DNA from: Deroplatys truncata
Taxonomy: Eukaryota > Arthropoda > Insecta > Mantodea > Mantidae
Assembly: GCA_030765065.1 (NCBI GenBank)
Contig: CM060975.1
Location: 163,838,993 to 163,902,992, forward strand
DNA length: 64,000 nucleotides
Direction of reading: 5' to 3'
A model generated the notes under the pieces. The model did no database searches. It was not told where the DNA came from and saw only the letters and a program-made list of their open reading frames with translations. Positions 23,576-36,300 of this stretch are shown piece after piece. Each line of letters opens with the position of its first letter. Position 1 is the stretch's first letter. The position numbers and the translations under genes were made by a program.

Positions 23576-23809
23576 TCAGTAAGGACCACCGGAGTGTTTC
23601 GATGCGGGATACCCAGTCTGCTCGTAGCGGATTTTGGGGCGGAATCCTGTCTGGTCTGCTTCGTATTCCACGATCTGCTTTCGGCCATCAGGCAACAGAA
23701 CCTCGTATGAGCCCCAAGCAGCGTCTCCCTCGCGACCCTCACGGTGTCCGAAGTCGTTGCCTGAGTAATCATCCATCACCTTGTAAGCAAACTGGTACAT
23801 GGCGGGCTC
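23576..23809 (-). CDS. Pro-resilin-like cuticular protein, RR-2 chitin-binding exon (exon 3)
   Basis: The exon begins after a pyrimidine-rich ...CTCTTTCAG acceptor (AG at 23810-23811), in phase 0 with exon 2, and ends with a stop at 23576-23578 after 77 codons. It starts EPAMYQFAYKVMDDYSGNDF and contains the extended Rebers-Riddiford RR-2 consensus: aromatic YxFxYxV, then REGREGD, GSYEVLLPDGRKQIVEYEAD and GFRPKIRYE. The GNDFGH and LLPDGRKQ.VEYEAD blocks are those of pro-resilin-type proteins rather than ordinary RR-2 cuticle proteins. The domain binds chitin and anchors the elastic repeats. The predicted mature polypeptide from both exons is about 215-220 aa, with repeats first and the chitin-binding domain last. 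An AATAAA (minus strand) at 23067-23072, about 0.5 kb past the stop, is a candidate poly(A) signal. Confidence 0.88.
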   Translation of the reverse strand, partial: EPAMYQFAYKVMDDYSGNDFGHREGREGDAAWGSYEVLLPDGRKQIVEYEADQTGFRPKIRYEQTGYPASKHSGGPY

Positions 23810-26800
23810 CTGAAAGAGTAAATTATCTTTTGTAGAAGAATTTAGTTAACCACGGAGGATGGTTGATTGCTAAATACGTTAGAAAAACATTTAATCCTCA
23901 GGTGGTGTTACACATACTATTCTATTTCAGATGGGATGTGCACGCATGGAATGTTTATGAAAATGTTACAGCTGATGGTGACAAATCGAAGTTTCGCGAT
24001 CTAATTAACAGGAATTATGGGAATCTGAAGTATTTATATTTTCCTGGAATACGTGCACCCCGCTAAGCATTACATTGATTTCAGGCAAGTTTTGCAGGTA
24101 ATATTTGTATGCAGATGACATCTGGCAACTTTTTCCAGCAATAAGTGGATGTAATATTATGATTGAAATAGAAAACAAAATTCAATAAGTAATTTAGGTC
24201 TACTGGGATTAATATCTAATGTTAAGGGTATTTTATGAAACATTTAAACAAAATATGCGATATACTTGAAATTATAACTTTGATGATACATAAATGCAGT
24301 AAAAAATTAACTATTTCATGCAGTTTGCTAAAGGAAAATAAATTAAATGTGTATGTAATATGAAAATAGTATAGTGCTGAATGCATAATAGAGGTAATAA
24401 AAATATTATACAAAGGTATGCATTTATGAAAACCATATTCTTAAATTTCTAATTGCATCTAGTTAAACGAACGCTTACCAAACTCGACGCAAGGAGAAAA
24501 GTTCGTGCAAATGTTTTAGATTTTTAACAACAAAATGTCGTTGATTCCAAAATCTGCTTCAAATGTTTGATAGTTTTCACTAGAAAATGGTGGCTAAGAT
24601 TTAAAAATGACAATTATTCCTGGTCTAGAACTACGAGCCACAAAAATTGCCTAAATTTACATGGATTTGAGGCTCAATATTTTCCATAATTTTGCTAAAT
24701 ACTGAAATATAGGAAAAGAATTCTTATTACGAAAAATCTTGGTCAGAAGTAAACGACTAGTACTAAATATAAATAAAACATGTATTTATATAAATTGTGA
24801 TTTAACCGCCACTATTGTGTAACTCAATACAGAATACAACAAACTGTGCTTTCATTTGTTTTCCCCGTACTTCTAAACGAATAAAAGTTTTGTTTTTATA
24901 ATATCCCAGAACAAGACGTTTCACTGTCGATCTTGGAAACGCAACAGGTACTCCGTTGACAGGGGAAACGCAAGAGAGTGATAAGGAAAGAATAATAAAT
25001 ATCTCACAAGTGGAACAATGTGTTCTCTGCTAACAATGAGGTATTGTAACCGCTGTTCGAAGCAAAACGCATAATTCCTTTTTACTTCATTATGATTTTA
25101 AAGGATACGAAAATCAGTTGTAGCGGATGTATGTGATTTAAAAGGAAGTTGTTTTCAAAAGGAAGGAATGTCCTAAATTTGAGTTTATCATAGCTCTAAG
25201 TACTAATCCGTAATTCATGTGGGTTGCTTCAGGTTGACTATATCAGTTTGAAGATATGCGAGTCGGGGGGGGGGGGGAGAAATGTACAACATGGAGAGTG
25301 AAGGTTAAACTAGAACCCTTTTGTTTTCAATCTATTCCTTGGAATATGGTATATCGTCGGTTCGCAAACGCTTTACCTCCACCTCCCTGTGCCAAGAAAT
25401 AGTATATTGCGATATAAGTGCGGTAAGTAAGTGCATCTTTGCAGAAGGAGGTAGAAGTCTGAAAATACGAGATGAAGTTGAGCGTTTTCACACCTGAGTT
25501 TCTGCATAGCACTTAACGCATATGCATTGTATACTATGTTTTCGATGATAGTGAATAATAGAAATGCGAAAATAAAATTAATCATGGTCAGCTTTTCAAA
25601 AGCAGTATGAAGGTCGAGCGCGCTAGCCTGTACGAACTGGTGATCAATTAGTCACGCCAGGTAGTGTTGACCAATTCATCAACTGAATTTAAATGGCTGC
25701 TTGCGCCGAAAAAGTTATATTTAAATGCTGCAAGAATTAAACCGTAAGTAAATGTTAACAAATAAAGGGAAGTAAAGACGCTAAAATTTAAATTGTAAAA
25801 ATTCAATTATCAAATATGATTATATTGCATGTCTGCATCAATAAATATACATATAAACAATTGGAGATTAAATAGATAAACATTTATGGCAAAAATGCAA
25901 AATGCACGGAGTACAGGAATTTCAAATTCCCATGCATGATAGCACGAGTGGGAAGTGGATAAAAAATACTATCATCGAAAAAATACTTGTGCAGCTCCGG
26001 TATCTTCAAGCTCAAAAGTACAGTTACAGTTGGACCTCCTGTTCAGTTTATATGGTGGTTTTTGTATGTTCTAGTAAGCTTATAGCTCACCAGTAATGAT
26101 TGTAGTATTGGATTACAATAAAGCACGCAAAAGCTAGCTCTGTAATGAAGCAAAACAATCTGTGAACTGCGAAGACTTTATTTTTTTTATTTAAAAACTT
26201 AAATATTTAAATGGCAAAATTCAATCGGCTTGCTTTCGAGAGCCAAGTTTGTCAATATTGCTATAGCAGGCAAAACAGCCATTGTACTCGTAGTCATTTT
26301 GGAAATAATGATTAAATGTTTTTAAATTCAAGGGAATAATTAGATATAATGCTTATCAAAACAATTTGTCTATTTTTAAACATATCCTATAATAAATGCA
26401 TGTATACAATAAAACTAGGCGGAAATTTTCTTTGATGAATAAATGATTCTATTGTATATAATGGACTATACTTAACTCAGAAATCACATTATGCGTGTGC
26501 GCGCGCATCATGTCAGAATTGCTGAACCGTTATACAATAAAATACTTCAGGTTCCATTTTAGAAAATACACTATATAATACATTAATTACTTTCAACCAA
26601 GCGAGGGTTCTAACGGTACGAAGAGCCCCCCTCCCCACCAAAAAATCGAAATATCTTATTTCTATTAAGTTATTTTTTAAAAATTATGTATAAAAGTTTG
26701 TAATATGTATGTAACAAGTTCTCTGGTTACAAAATACAATAGGATGAATGTTTAATAAGTTATAACAGTTTTTCGTTACTATTTTCTGTGATGTGAACTG

Positions 26801-28167
26801 ATCACTACGAGAAACGGTATAGTTGCGATTGTATTGCAAGTGTATTGAAAAGTTTGTATACTGCTAAACGTTTTACTTTCGTTTTAATTTTTATTAACAA
26901 AAAAAATTATTATTGTTTTTAAAGCATCACATGACATGCAATTTGCAAAGAATGGAGAGAGGCTAATGGAAGAGAGAGAGAGAGAGAGGAAATGTAGTAG
27001 GGTGAAGGAGAGAGGTGATTGAGAGAAGAATCTCATTTAATGTCATGCGAGCAGAACTGGTGGTTCTGCTAGTGAGTAGGTATATATGAAAACAAAGGAG
27101 AATTGTATCATGGTAAGTATAATATTCCTGAATCCTTCAAGGGTGCAAGTTGACGTTTTTCTTCATCTATTAGAGCTTTACTTGAATAAATTCATTATCT
27201 TTTATTTTCTCAGAAAATGTCTTGTAGATTTTGATTAAATATAATAAGTTCGAGATGTAGAATGTTAAATAAATGTTTATATTATCTTTTTTCCCTCTTT
27301 CTCTGTATTTTTAATCTCTTACTTGTAGTGGGGAAACATTGCATTCGATTAAAAAATGGATATCCAGATTTCATCGGAAATACAAACTTTAAGAGCCTTA
27401 ATTTCCCCCCAAAGAGAAAAATATTAAAGAAGGATTAATGTGTACACCTGTATTTGATCAGCCTTTAAAACAGCTAAGAGTCAGATTTTATGCATAACTC
27501 AGGTACGTTTTAAAGTTGCATGGCGAACATTTTCAGGAATTTCCATTCCTAAACAACCCTTTACTCTAAATATTGCGATTAATATATCACAAGACAGGAG
27601 TATTAGCGTCATGAATAACATACCTATTTGATTTAAGCAGGCGATAAATAAGATAAATAAAACAAAATGCGTTTTATTCTAGTTTAGATATATAACTGAA
27701 TACCGTAACGCACAAACAAAATTTGAGAAAAAAATATAGAGCTTATCAAAACATGGAATATCTCACATTTTTCCTGCTATTAACCGCTACCCAAATATTC
27801 CTAGAATATTTACTAATGATTCGAAAAATCAATTGTAAACTAAGGTCAAGTGCTGTCTTCGCACATGCTTGAAGCATATCTAGGCGGACATTAACTATTG
27901 TAATTAACATAAAGTGGATAGAGGAATAGCGAATATGTTAACAGCTAATTGTTGAGAGAAACTGGTATGACCGTTATACACCAGATTTTTCTTTACATTT
28001 ACACTTGTATCTTGTTAGTTGCATCATTATTTTTAGTAAAACTTCAAGTTTCAGCTGCAGATAAGTTTCTCTGCGCCCCTGTAGCTGTTGCGCTCTACAT
28101 TTTGAGAATCACTGATGAACTGTTTTGAGACTAAGTTCTTACTTTAATAATCGGATTAGCTACTTAC
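23810..28167 (-). other. Phase-0 intron of the pro-resilin-like gene (4358 bp)
   Basis: It is bounded by a GTAAGT donor (28162-28167, minus strand) and a CAG acceptor (23810-23812), and joins the repeat exon to the chitin-binding exon in frame. The interior is AT-rich and has no recognisable coding exon; short frames inside it show no family motif. It contains a 13-G homopolymer at 25265-25277 and a GA dinucleotide run at about 26970-26988. Confidence 0.8.
25265..25277 (+). repeat. G13 homopolymer
   Basis: Thirteen consecutive G inside the pro-resilin-like intron; unusual in this AT-rich context. Confidence 0.95.
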
Positions 28168-28632
28168 CGAAAGGTCATCCTGGTTCTTGTCATAGCCTCC
28201 GAATCCAGGAACACCATACATTGATGAGGGAGTGCCGTAAGTGGATGAAGGTACGCCGTAAGCAGAGGAAGGCTTGAAAACAGCTGAGGTCTGAGCGGAA
28301 ACGTAGTTTCTGGAGATGCCAGTTCCCAGTCTGGACCGACGAGAATTATCGAAGTTGGACTTGAAGGAGGATCGAGAGCTACTGCCTAGAGTGGGTGCAC
28401 CATAAACGTTTGATATGGCGTTTGGTGCTCCATATGTGTTGGAGGGTGCTCCATACGAACTGGAAGGTGCTGAAGGAGCCCCATATGTTGTAGAAAGATC
28501 AGAGGGGGCTCCGTAAGTGTTCGCCGGAGGAGGAGCAAAAGCATCCTGCTGCGTGGTGGAGTAAGAGGGAACTGGAGGTTCCGGTCGACCATGAACCAAC
28601 GCCGCCACAGCAAGCAGCACGATCACAGACAG
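28168..28632 (-). CDS. Pro-resilin-like cuticular protein, YGxP-repeat exon (exon 2)
   Basis: The exon opens after a ...TTTTAG acceptor (AG at 28633-28634) and ends at 28168 before a consensus GTAAGT donor, both phase 0, giving 155 codons. It begins LSVIVLLAVAALVHG, the hydrophobic core and cleavage region of a signal peptide; the initiator Met and one to a few residues must lie in a short upstream exon, usual for cuticle genes, which I could not find. The rest holds eight YGxP repeats (YGAP five times, then YGVP, YGTP, YGVP), spaced by Ser/Thr/Pro/Ala-rich linkers, with a Ser/Arg-rich block between the two groups. Such repeats form the elastic part of resilin-type proteins secreted by epidermis into flexible cuticle. 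Tyrosines could serve in di-tyrosine cross-links; that role is family knowledge. Confidence 0.85.
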
Positions 28633-29552
28633 CTAAAACATAAATGCATTTATCGTGGCGTGATTCATCTTGTATGTTTGCAGGTTAATATATATGGAGA
28701 AGGTTGCCCATGTAAGCTTAAGATTTTGCTTTATTTTTCATGAAATGATCATTTGAATATTTACCAAAGCTCATTAGAGAAATAGTTTTTCCATTGGTTT
28801 TAATGATAAATTTGAGCATTTAATAAGCAACAAACTGAAACCACGTGAAGGGTGCAACTGGTTTGTAACCATACTACAGATTGCCGAAGTTGACTAATTC
28901 ATTTTTAGCAGGAGTCTCGGTATTTTAGAATATTTTAGAAGCTGTAGGTTATAATTTTGTTTCCTCCGGGAAAGCGTCGTTTGCACTAATAATAGTGTAC
29001 TTTAAAATACAACGTTATACATAGAATGAAAAGGGGTGAACACTTTTAGCGTAGTTTTCTAATATGATATATGTGAGATATAAAATTAGATCACGTCAGC
29101 GTTAGGTACTGAGTTGAAATCTGCAAGAAAATGAAAATAGCACATTTCAGGGCAATGCATACGTATTACGTACTATATCGCAGCGGTGCGAGTAATAATC
29201 CAAAATGTGTGATTAAGGAAACTTGTCAATTTTATTATATTATTAGCTTTAGTGTGGGTTGCAGTTACTGAATAATTACAAGCTGGCATTGTAAGTGAAC
29301 CTAAAGGATATCAGAAAGTATCCTTTAAGTTACAGATCAAAAGTGGGAGCTGTACTGGTGCGTCATCCAAACAACTTCACGAATGTATTATAGTTAGACA
29401 TTACTCGATAGGTATCGAATACAATGTTCTTATGTGGGAAATGTGACATGCATGCACTCCAACTGCTAAATTAATTCAACGTGTCTAAGAACTGCCCTAT
29501 ATGGATGTCTGAGCACTTTTCACAGGCATTCTCTATGATATGCGTGGACCAA

Positions 29553-29660
29553 CGGCTTTGCTTCCCTTCGGAAGGAAGCCATGCTCGAAAAAATCCATGG
29601 CCCTCCACCGGGTTTGAACCCGCGACTTCGAACTAGAGGTAACCACTACGCCACGAAGGA
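29553..29660 (-). mobile_element. tRNA-derived SINE, family S3, copy b (3'-truncated)
   Basis: On the minus strand: GTCGTCCTTCGTGGCGTAGT (A-box region), GCGGGTTCAAACCCGGTGG (B box), then GGCTTCCTTCCGAAGGGAAG as in S3a. A CA microsatellite (29662-29699) lies directly against the head side. Confidence 0.7.
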
Positions 29661-29661
29661 C

Positions 29662-29699
<38 letters not shown>
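29662..29699 (+). repeat. (CA)n microsatellite
   Basis: About 19 dinucleotide units, directly beside the head of SINE S3b. Confidence 0.98.
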
Positions 29700-29703
<4 letters not shown>

Positions 29704-30989
29704 ACTGTAGCGCTAATATGTGTTGAACTAGTAAATTAAATAGTGAATAAAGTAGAATTGGTACATAGGTAGATAGGTATTAATCTATAGGTTCTTCTTC
29801 GTGTTGCTGCAATATCTAACACAAACAAAACTTGATTTTTCTTTAAAAGTATTGCGGTTCTAAAAATTCTACATTCCGAACAGTCCTTTAATAGTAGATT
29901 ATGACACAATGGGTAAACGTAGCGTTTTATTTTGCGAATAGGAATATTTCGCAATCCTACGAGCAAAATAAAATCACTTTTAACATGTGTGGCATATACT
30001 ATCGTGTAGACAGCGCCCGAATTTGTAAAATATCAATATAATTACATTGATTTCCGAAACTAAGAGAAATCAGTTTAGAACACGTTCTTCAAACACGAAA
30101 AATAACGTTAAAAAGCGAGATGTCAGATGTTTTGATGTTTTGATATTTTGTTGATTCGCTAGCAGTCATTTTCAGTGAAATTATTTTCAACATGTTTTGT
30201 CTTATACCAGCCAATGAAGCGATTAAATGCTAATCATATTGCTTTCTGGAATTTTTGAGTAAGTACTTCTAGTGTTTTTCTTTCTGCTGCTTTGTAATTT
30301 CACTTCCATTTCAGTTGATTCTAAATGCATAACTTCCTCCATTTAATCTTTATGTATGTTAGATAAAAGAGTAACGTTTTATGTTAAATAAAGCTGTCAA
30401 TATAACCAAAAGGTTAATTCTATAACGAATTACGTTAAATTGCAGTATGGAAATTTGTGTGGTGAACAGATAATACGAGTGTCATGAGAAATTAATCATG
30501 TGAAACGACATAATGAAAAGTAAAACCTAATCAGACCAAGTAGAGTTATTAAGCATGTGCAAATACAAAAGGGTAATTGCCACGTGATTGCACTTGCAAC
30601 CAAAGTTGGTCACAATGAAGATTACGGCACTAGTGCGATAATCTAAAGCTTTTAGCTCATGTGCACTGTGTTAAAAGTTCTACTTTTAGGTCTTGCTGTC
30701 TAAAAAATTATTTCTGATGATTATGCTATTTAAAGCGAATGTTTTATTATTTACAAGGAAAAATAATATTTACGTGGATTGATGAAAAATACACAGCCTA
30801 CTAGTGTTAGGCCACACACGTGTTTATCACAACCTGTAATGGTTACAAAAGTAATATTTTATAAAATTAATACACATTAGGTAGCATTTTCTTCTTTATG
30901 GTTTGTAGAATGGTGTGCCGAGGCGGTTTGAAGTAGCCACGATGCTTAACAAATATAAGCTCATTTGATAAGTTGAATCGGACTTGACA

Positions 30990-31075
30990 AAATCAACATA
31001 AGACCGGGACTCAAACCACGGATGTAAGCTCCTTGTGCCGATGCTCTTAACATGGCGAAATGTTCTCACCTGATT
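30990..31075 (-). mobile_element. SINE-like tRNA-derived fragment
   Basis: The minus strand reads CATGTTAAGAGCATCGGCAC followed by GTGGTTTGAGTCCCGGTC, which resembles A and B boxes. Only the head is recognisable. Confidence 0.35.
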
Positions 31076-32185
31076 CAAGTCATCTTGTATTCAAGGTGAT
31101 CCAAATACTCGATATGTTATATTTACCTCGAAGGTGACCTGAGGGATCTGATTCAGCTTTCCAATTTACTGCCTACACGCGACTATTGTGAAAGAATTAT
31201 TGAATCTAACCCAATTTATATAAAAATCTATAAAATCAGAATCGACCTGCTTTATAGAACAATAATAATATCGCTTATCAAACTAAATGTATAAGGCGTA
31301 ACATTTTTGTGCACGTCTTTCAATTCATGAAGATTTCAAACCTGGCCGTTTGATGGGTTTACATTTTATAGAGGGAAATAGAAACTTCAAAGAAAAATTC
31401 AGTGTAAATTCCTTGTTATAAAACAGAAACAAGATTACCAACATAGTCTTGTAGCCGATGAATAAGGCTTTTGATTTCTGTGGATTGACGTTGAAGATTG
31501 GTTTAATAAAGCAAATGTGTTATGAAAATTTTCATTACCTACTAATGAAAGTCCTTTTTAATTGTAGTATGCAATCAAATTCATTTTATTATCACTTTAC
31601 ACATTCATGGTCATTATTCATTACACATACAAAAGAAGCAAAGAGTAAAATGGGTTGAATGCATACATTCATCAGAGGCAGGTAATATTTTCATTTTTGT
31701 AAGTAGTACAAGTTATAGCAAGGGGAGAAAATGGAATAGTCTGAATGTTATATGTTGAATATTCTGAAACAAAATGTCCTCCTCACGCTGTCTTATACAC
31801 GAATGAATTTCGAATTCTTCCCCCTCCCCCCGCCATTTCTCTCCCTCACCTTCCCTTTATCTTATTCTCTAGCATCGAGCACGTTCTTGTTTACCGCAGT
31901 CAGTCACGGACAGCCTTTGGCAGTGGGTAATATTTAATAACTTTCGTGTTGAAGCAAGCGGAATACTCTTTTTAATTGCTTGTTGTATATAAGATTTTTG
32001 ATTATTTACTTATTGGGTATTCATTACATGACTTAGGTTGCTGAGCATGTTACTTGTAAGGTTTTTCAGAGAATTAGAAGGCTGTGAAGTCAATCAAAAT
32101 ATCGATTACAGTCTCAGCTACGTTAAATGATTTAACATAAACTCACGTACTTATATTCAATTAAAATACATAATAAAGCCCTATG

Positions 32186-32525
32186 GGCGGCGGCGCCGTG
32201 GGAGTGATTATACCGTTCGCCTCTCACCAATGTGGCCTGGGTTCGATCCCAGGGAACCGTATGGGGGATTTGTGGTGGACAAAGCAGTGTCTGGGGGTTT
32301 TTCTCGGGTTCTCCGGTTTCCCCCGCCATTCGTTTCATCAACGCTCCTCATCGCCTTTTCTTTCATCTATTTCATCGCCATTTCATATCTCCTTCCTCGC
32401 TCTCATATCGGTTTCCGACTGATCACTTATCCTGGCTCTTGCATTAGATCCAATTTGTCTGTCTGCTCCTCGACAGGCGTCTGAGACCAGGTACCCTCTT
32501 GCGAGTCCTAGGGGATGTCTTGTCA
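32186..32525 (+). mobile_element. tRNA-derived SINE, family S2, copy c
   Basis: Head GGCGGCGGCGCCGTGGGAGT, B box GGGTTCGATCCC and body GGATTTGTGGTGGACAAAGC match S2b, with many more differences, so this copy is older. No repeat tail or target-site duplication is visible; its 3' end abuts the LINE fragment. Confidence 0.85.
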
Positions 32526-32536
32526 AAGAAAGTGCA

Positions 32537-33355
32537 TTTTTTTTTGCTGCATAAGGTATTAATCCGTATTAAACAAAAATAGTCATCTTATCAGATTCAA
32601 AATCAGCCATAGATGGAATAGTAAATTACAACAATAAAACGACAAGAAATGTTACAGAAATAAGAAGCCTAATTAAAGCAGTTGAAACTAGAAATCATGT
32701 CACTCTACAATGGATCCCAGTTCATGTCGGACTTTTGGACAATGAACATGCGGATCAATTAGCAAAGAAAGGTGCAATACAACAAATAAAACCTGTAGGA
32801 CAAATATAAATAAACAATTAAATAACATTAAACAACATTTCAAAAGACAGCAGAGACCTGATGAAGAAGATAAATTTAAGGATGAAGATTATAAAAATAT
32901 TAAAGATAGAGTTGATATACAAAAAATGCCAAGGAAGACTGCAGTGGCCTTATTTAGGATGGCAACTGGCCACGATTGCCTCGCAGAACACCTCTAGGAT
33001 GCCTACAGGATGCCTACCTACACCCAAGTGCACTCTCTGTGAAGAAGATGTCATCCTGAACAAACAACATCTCGCCAAATGCAAAGGCCTTAAAAGTGAT
33101 AACTTACAGACTTTATATTGGGAAGTCAGAGGGAAAATGATGCAGATAATCAATCCCAGTGCCATTGGTGAACAACAACAACAACAACAACGTATTAATC
33201 CGATGTTCTTCTGGCATGCTCTAGATGGGAAATGTGCTTTAATATGTCAATTAATACAAAGATTCTGAAATGTATCTAGGAAGTTAAAAATTGCTAACTG
33301 CATTTCTAAGCACTGTTCCTGGAATAAACTATAATCTGTTTTATAAAATATACTA

Positions 33356-33397
<42 letters not shown>
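32537..33397 (+). mobile_element. LINE 3'-end fragment (RNase H domain and CCHC tail)
   Basis: From 32579 to 32809 the plus strand encodes a ribonuclease H C-terminal half: IVILSDSKSAIDGIVNY, then TLQWIPVHVGLLDNEHADQL, ending AKKG; these match the DSKSAI and WIPxHxGxxGNExADxLAK motifs of LINE-type RNase H. About 50 bases on, in shifting frames, come TAVALFRMATGHDCL and PKCTLCEEDVILNKQHLAKC, a C-x2-C-x8-H-x4-C zinc motif common after RNase H in I/Loa-like LINEs. An internal stop after the RNase H part and a frameshift between the TGHDC and zinc blocks show that it is dead. An ATT-repeat tail (33356-33396) marks the 3' end. The reverse transcriptase is absent, so the copy is 5'-truncated, as is usual. 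The exact clade is uncertain. Confidence 0.8.
33356..33396 (+). repeat. (ATT)n run, tail of the LINE fragment
   Basis: Trinucleotide tail after TAAAATATACTA; ATT tails are usual for some LINE 3' ends. Confidence 0.95.
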
Positions 33398-36300
33398 TTA
33401 TCCTCTTCCTCATCACCATCAACAACAAATAGTATATAACAGTTATACTCGCATTCCAATAGAAACTGTTATTAAAAGCAAACACTGCCTTTAAATTCAT
33501 GTTAATACCAAAAGAAGGAACGAGAGTATACCTAATCTCAGAATATAAGGAAGCTGGATATGTTTATCGAAATTTGTAATTGAAAAGTAACTCTCCTACC
33601 TGATGCGCTTTTAGAGGGAATGAAATAGTAAACTCGTTAATTTTTTATTGAATCATGAATAGGCTTGTTTGTTATCTGAAAACTTCTTAGACAAATTGTT
33701 TCATATCAGTTGTCATATCCAGGTTTAGAATAAGCAGTATTTGTTATAACAGAATTTCGACGTAATGAATATTAAACCCAGTAATGTCAATTTTTCTCGT
33801 ATTTGTATACCGTTTAGTTAAAAACATTCGATAAGAAGTGAAATACGTTGATTCCTTTACTTTCCCGCCTCATCATGACCACTTTTTGGGGAAATCAATT
33901 AAAGCACCCTACAGAAGCTTTTATAGGACACAACTTTGCTTTCAAAACTTCGCAGTCAAAATAATTATTCATTTAAATTAATGACATTGAAACATAACAA
34001 CCAGATGTTGAGGTGTTACTATAAAACCAGGGCTTTTATTTTAAGTTTCTCACTTTAATATTTAAATGCATACTAATTTAAACTAGGACTTTTTAAATAA
34101 AAGGCATATGCGAAGTCTAACAATATTTTGGACTTCAGTGCAGTCCATTATAACGTTAATTTCAGTTCTCCATTAAGTTAAAAAATACAAGGTTTGGCAA
34201 CTTATTTTCTTATTAGGCGATAGTAATTAATTGATTTAACCTTATTAAACTAAACAGCAAGATTAACATTTAGATTTACATTTATAGGTTGAGAAAACTT
34301 TCTGATTGGTATTTACCTTTTTTGAAGAGCCTGCAATTAACGTTTCAAATCGGTATGCTTGACACGATTCATTCAAAATGCGCGGCTATGCCTGCTACTT
34401 ATTAACTGCACTACAAGAAGTGAGAAGCATTTTAAATTGATCCTCTATCCATAATTTTCTCTTATTAACTGTGGCATCCCACTGAGCAGGAAAGTAAAAT
34501 GAATTAGACGCGAATATCCAGAATTGCAATAAAAATAATGTTATGTAATAGAGTTGGTGATTATGCTCCTTTCTGTGCTTCAGCACTAAGCATCCTTAGC
34601 TTTCACGTTTTAGTTCTAGAGCTATACTTATATGGATTTGTAGAACTAGAAGTTAGGCCTAAATACAAGATTCTACTTTTAGTTAATGTGAAGAAAGTTA
34701 TTTTGTATTTTGTTAAGGATAAATGAGAAATTGTTACTTCCAAAGAATATTCTAATGACTTTTTGACTGACAACAATGCGTTTTCTTCTTCGGGATGCGT
34801 ATGTTTGCGTGTTCTATTATTCGGTACGGAAGCCGAAATCCTTAAATACGAAGGCGAATGTTCTGATCAGACAGCCTTCGATCTGCGCCCTTGCACATTC
34901 TATATAATTACACATTCTTTTGTACATTTCGTTCAATCTCCTCCAGTTGAATGTAATTGTAAGAGATAAGCTATAGCATCATGCTATAAAATGAATATTG
35001 CATTAGCGTGTATATAAATTCAGTATTTAGGGCTTAACGATTCTCAACGGTTGTCATGGTAATTACATATTAATTTATGTCATATATTTTTGAGCCGTTT
35101 ACAATGCTCGTTAGGTAAGCCTATATTTCATAATACTGAATTAAGGTTAATTTTACGGACGGAAATTGATAATTAAGCTACTTAACATTTTATATTGCTG
35201 AAATAAAATCAAGAGAAAATCTTGATATTAATAGAGAGGTTAGATAATTTTGATATTGCTAAAACCTAACTGTGGCATAAAGTGCAAATAACTGCAACAA
35301 ATTATGGCGCGTGTGGTACAATGCCTCTCATAATGTTGCAATAATTTTTGGGCTCTTCACTAAAAGTAATTATTATAGGCGATTTATTTTTGGTCACTAA
35401 ATCGATAAAACATACGTTCTATTTGTAAAGGTAAAAACTTACTCTAAACTATTTTCCTGCCAAAGATGCCACAATTTAAACAAATTATATTTATATTATT
35501 AAAATAAGTAAATCTAGTGATAAAATAAGAATGAAATATTTTGAACGAAGGTCTTCAGAACTATAATAGTTTTAATTACCAAATTAGCTACAGATAAATA
35601 TAGTTAGCAATATTTCAAACCTTGTACAAATCAATAGGTATATCTGTTTGTTTAATTTTACTTAAAACTTGAAACAACCGTTTTCTTTATTATTCCAGAT
35701 ATTTAAAATCGTATGACAATTATATCTGTGACAAAAAACCACGTGTTTATGGCCATATGACTCCAAAGGCATTGTGAGAAAGCAGAGGTTTGAAAATAGT
35801 CGTCTTGGGAAAAATACTATGATGTAGTTTCAGAGTGTAAAGTACTATGCGACGAGTATAACATGCTGCTGTCATTGTTCCTTGGTTGAACTTAAGCTTT
35901 CTTATATCTAATATTGAATGTTTTATATATATTCGTATATACATTAATTCATTAATTGAAATATTAAGACAATCGCTGAAAACTTATTTCGATATGTTCA
36001 CGAGTAAATAAATTGTATTTCTAAAAAATATACAAATATATTTGTTTAAAACAGCATTACTCATTCATCATGTTTAGAACACGCAATTTACTTTGTGGAT
36101 TCTTTTATATTGTAAATTTTCGCAGCAACGTTATAAACTATCTACTTCTTTATTTTATAATTTTGGTTTAATGTTCCTTAGATATGTATTTTACACGGAA
36201 AAGGGTTGAAGGTTTCAGTTTCGTCTTAGGGAGAACGTCTTCTTTCGTCACTTAAGTTGAAAAGAAAATAAGAATAATGAAACGTGGTTATTGAAAATTA

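Larger units (their letters stand above)
28635..32185. other. Upstream region of the pro-resilin-like gene
   Basis: Must contain, or precede, the missing first exon. A short ATG followed by a phase-0 GT donor was searched for by eye; ATG TTG then GTAATC at about 31434-31445 (minus strand) fits the phase but lacks a TATA box nearby, so it is not called. Confidence 0.35.

Noticed and set aside
28386-28613. 75-codon minus-strand frame in the YGxP exon
   Set aside because: A frame-shifted reading of the repeat region; the YGxP frame has the splice sites and signal peptide.
33172-33190. CAACAA run as a possible CRISPR-like or regulatory array
   Set aside because: A short trinucleotide repeat inside the LINE fragment; no CRISPR arrays are expected or seen in this eukaryotic DNA.
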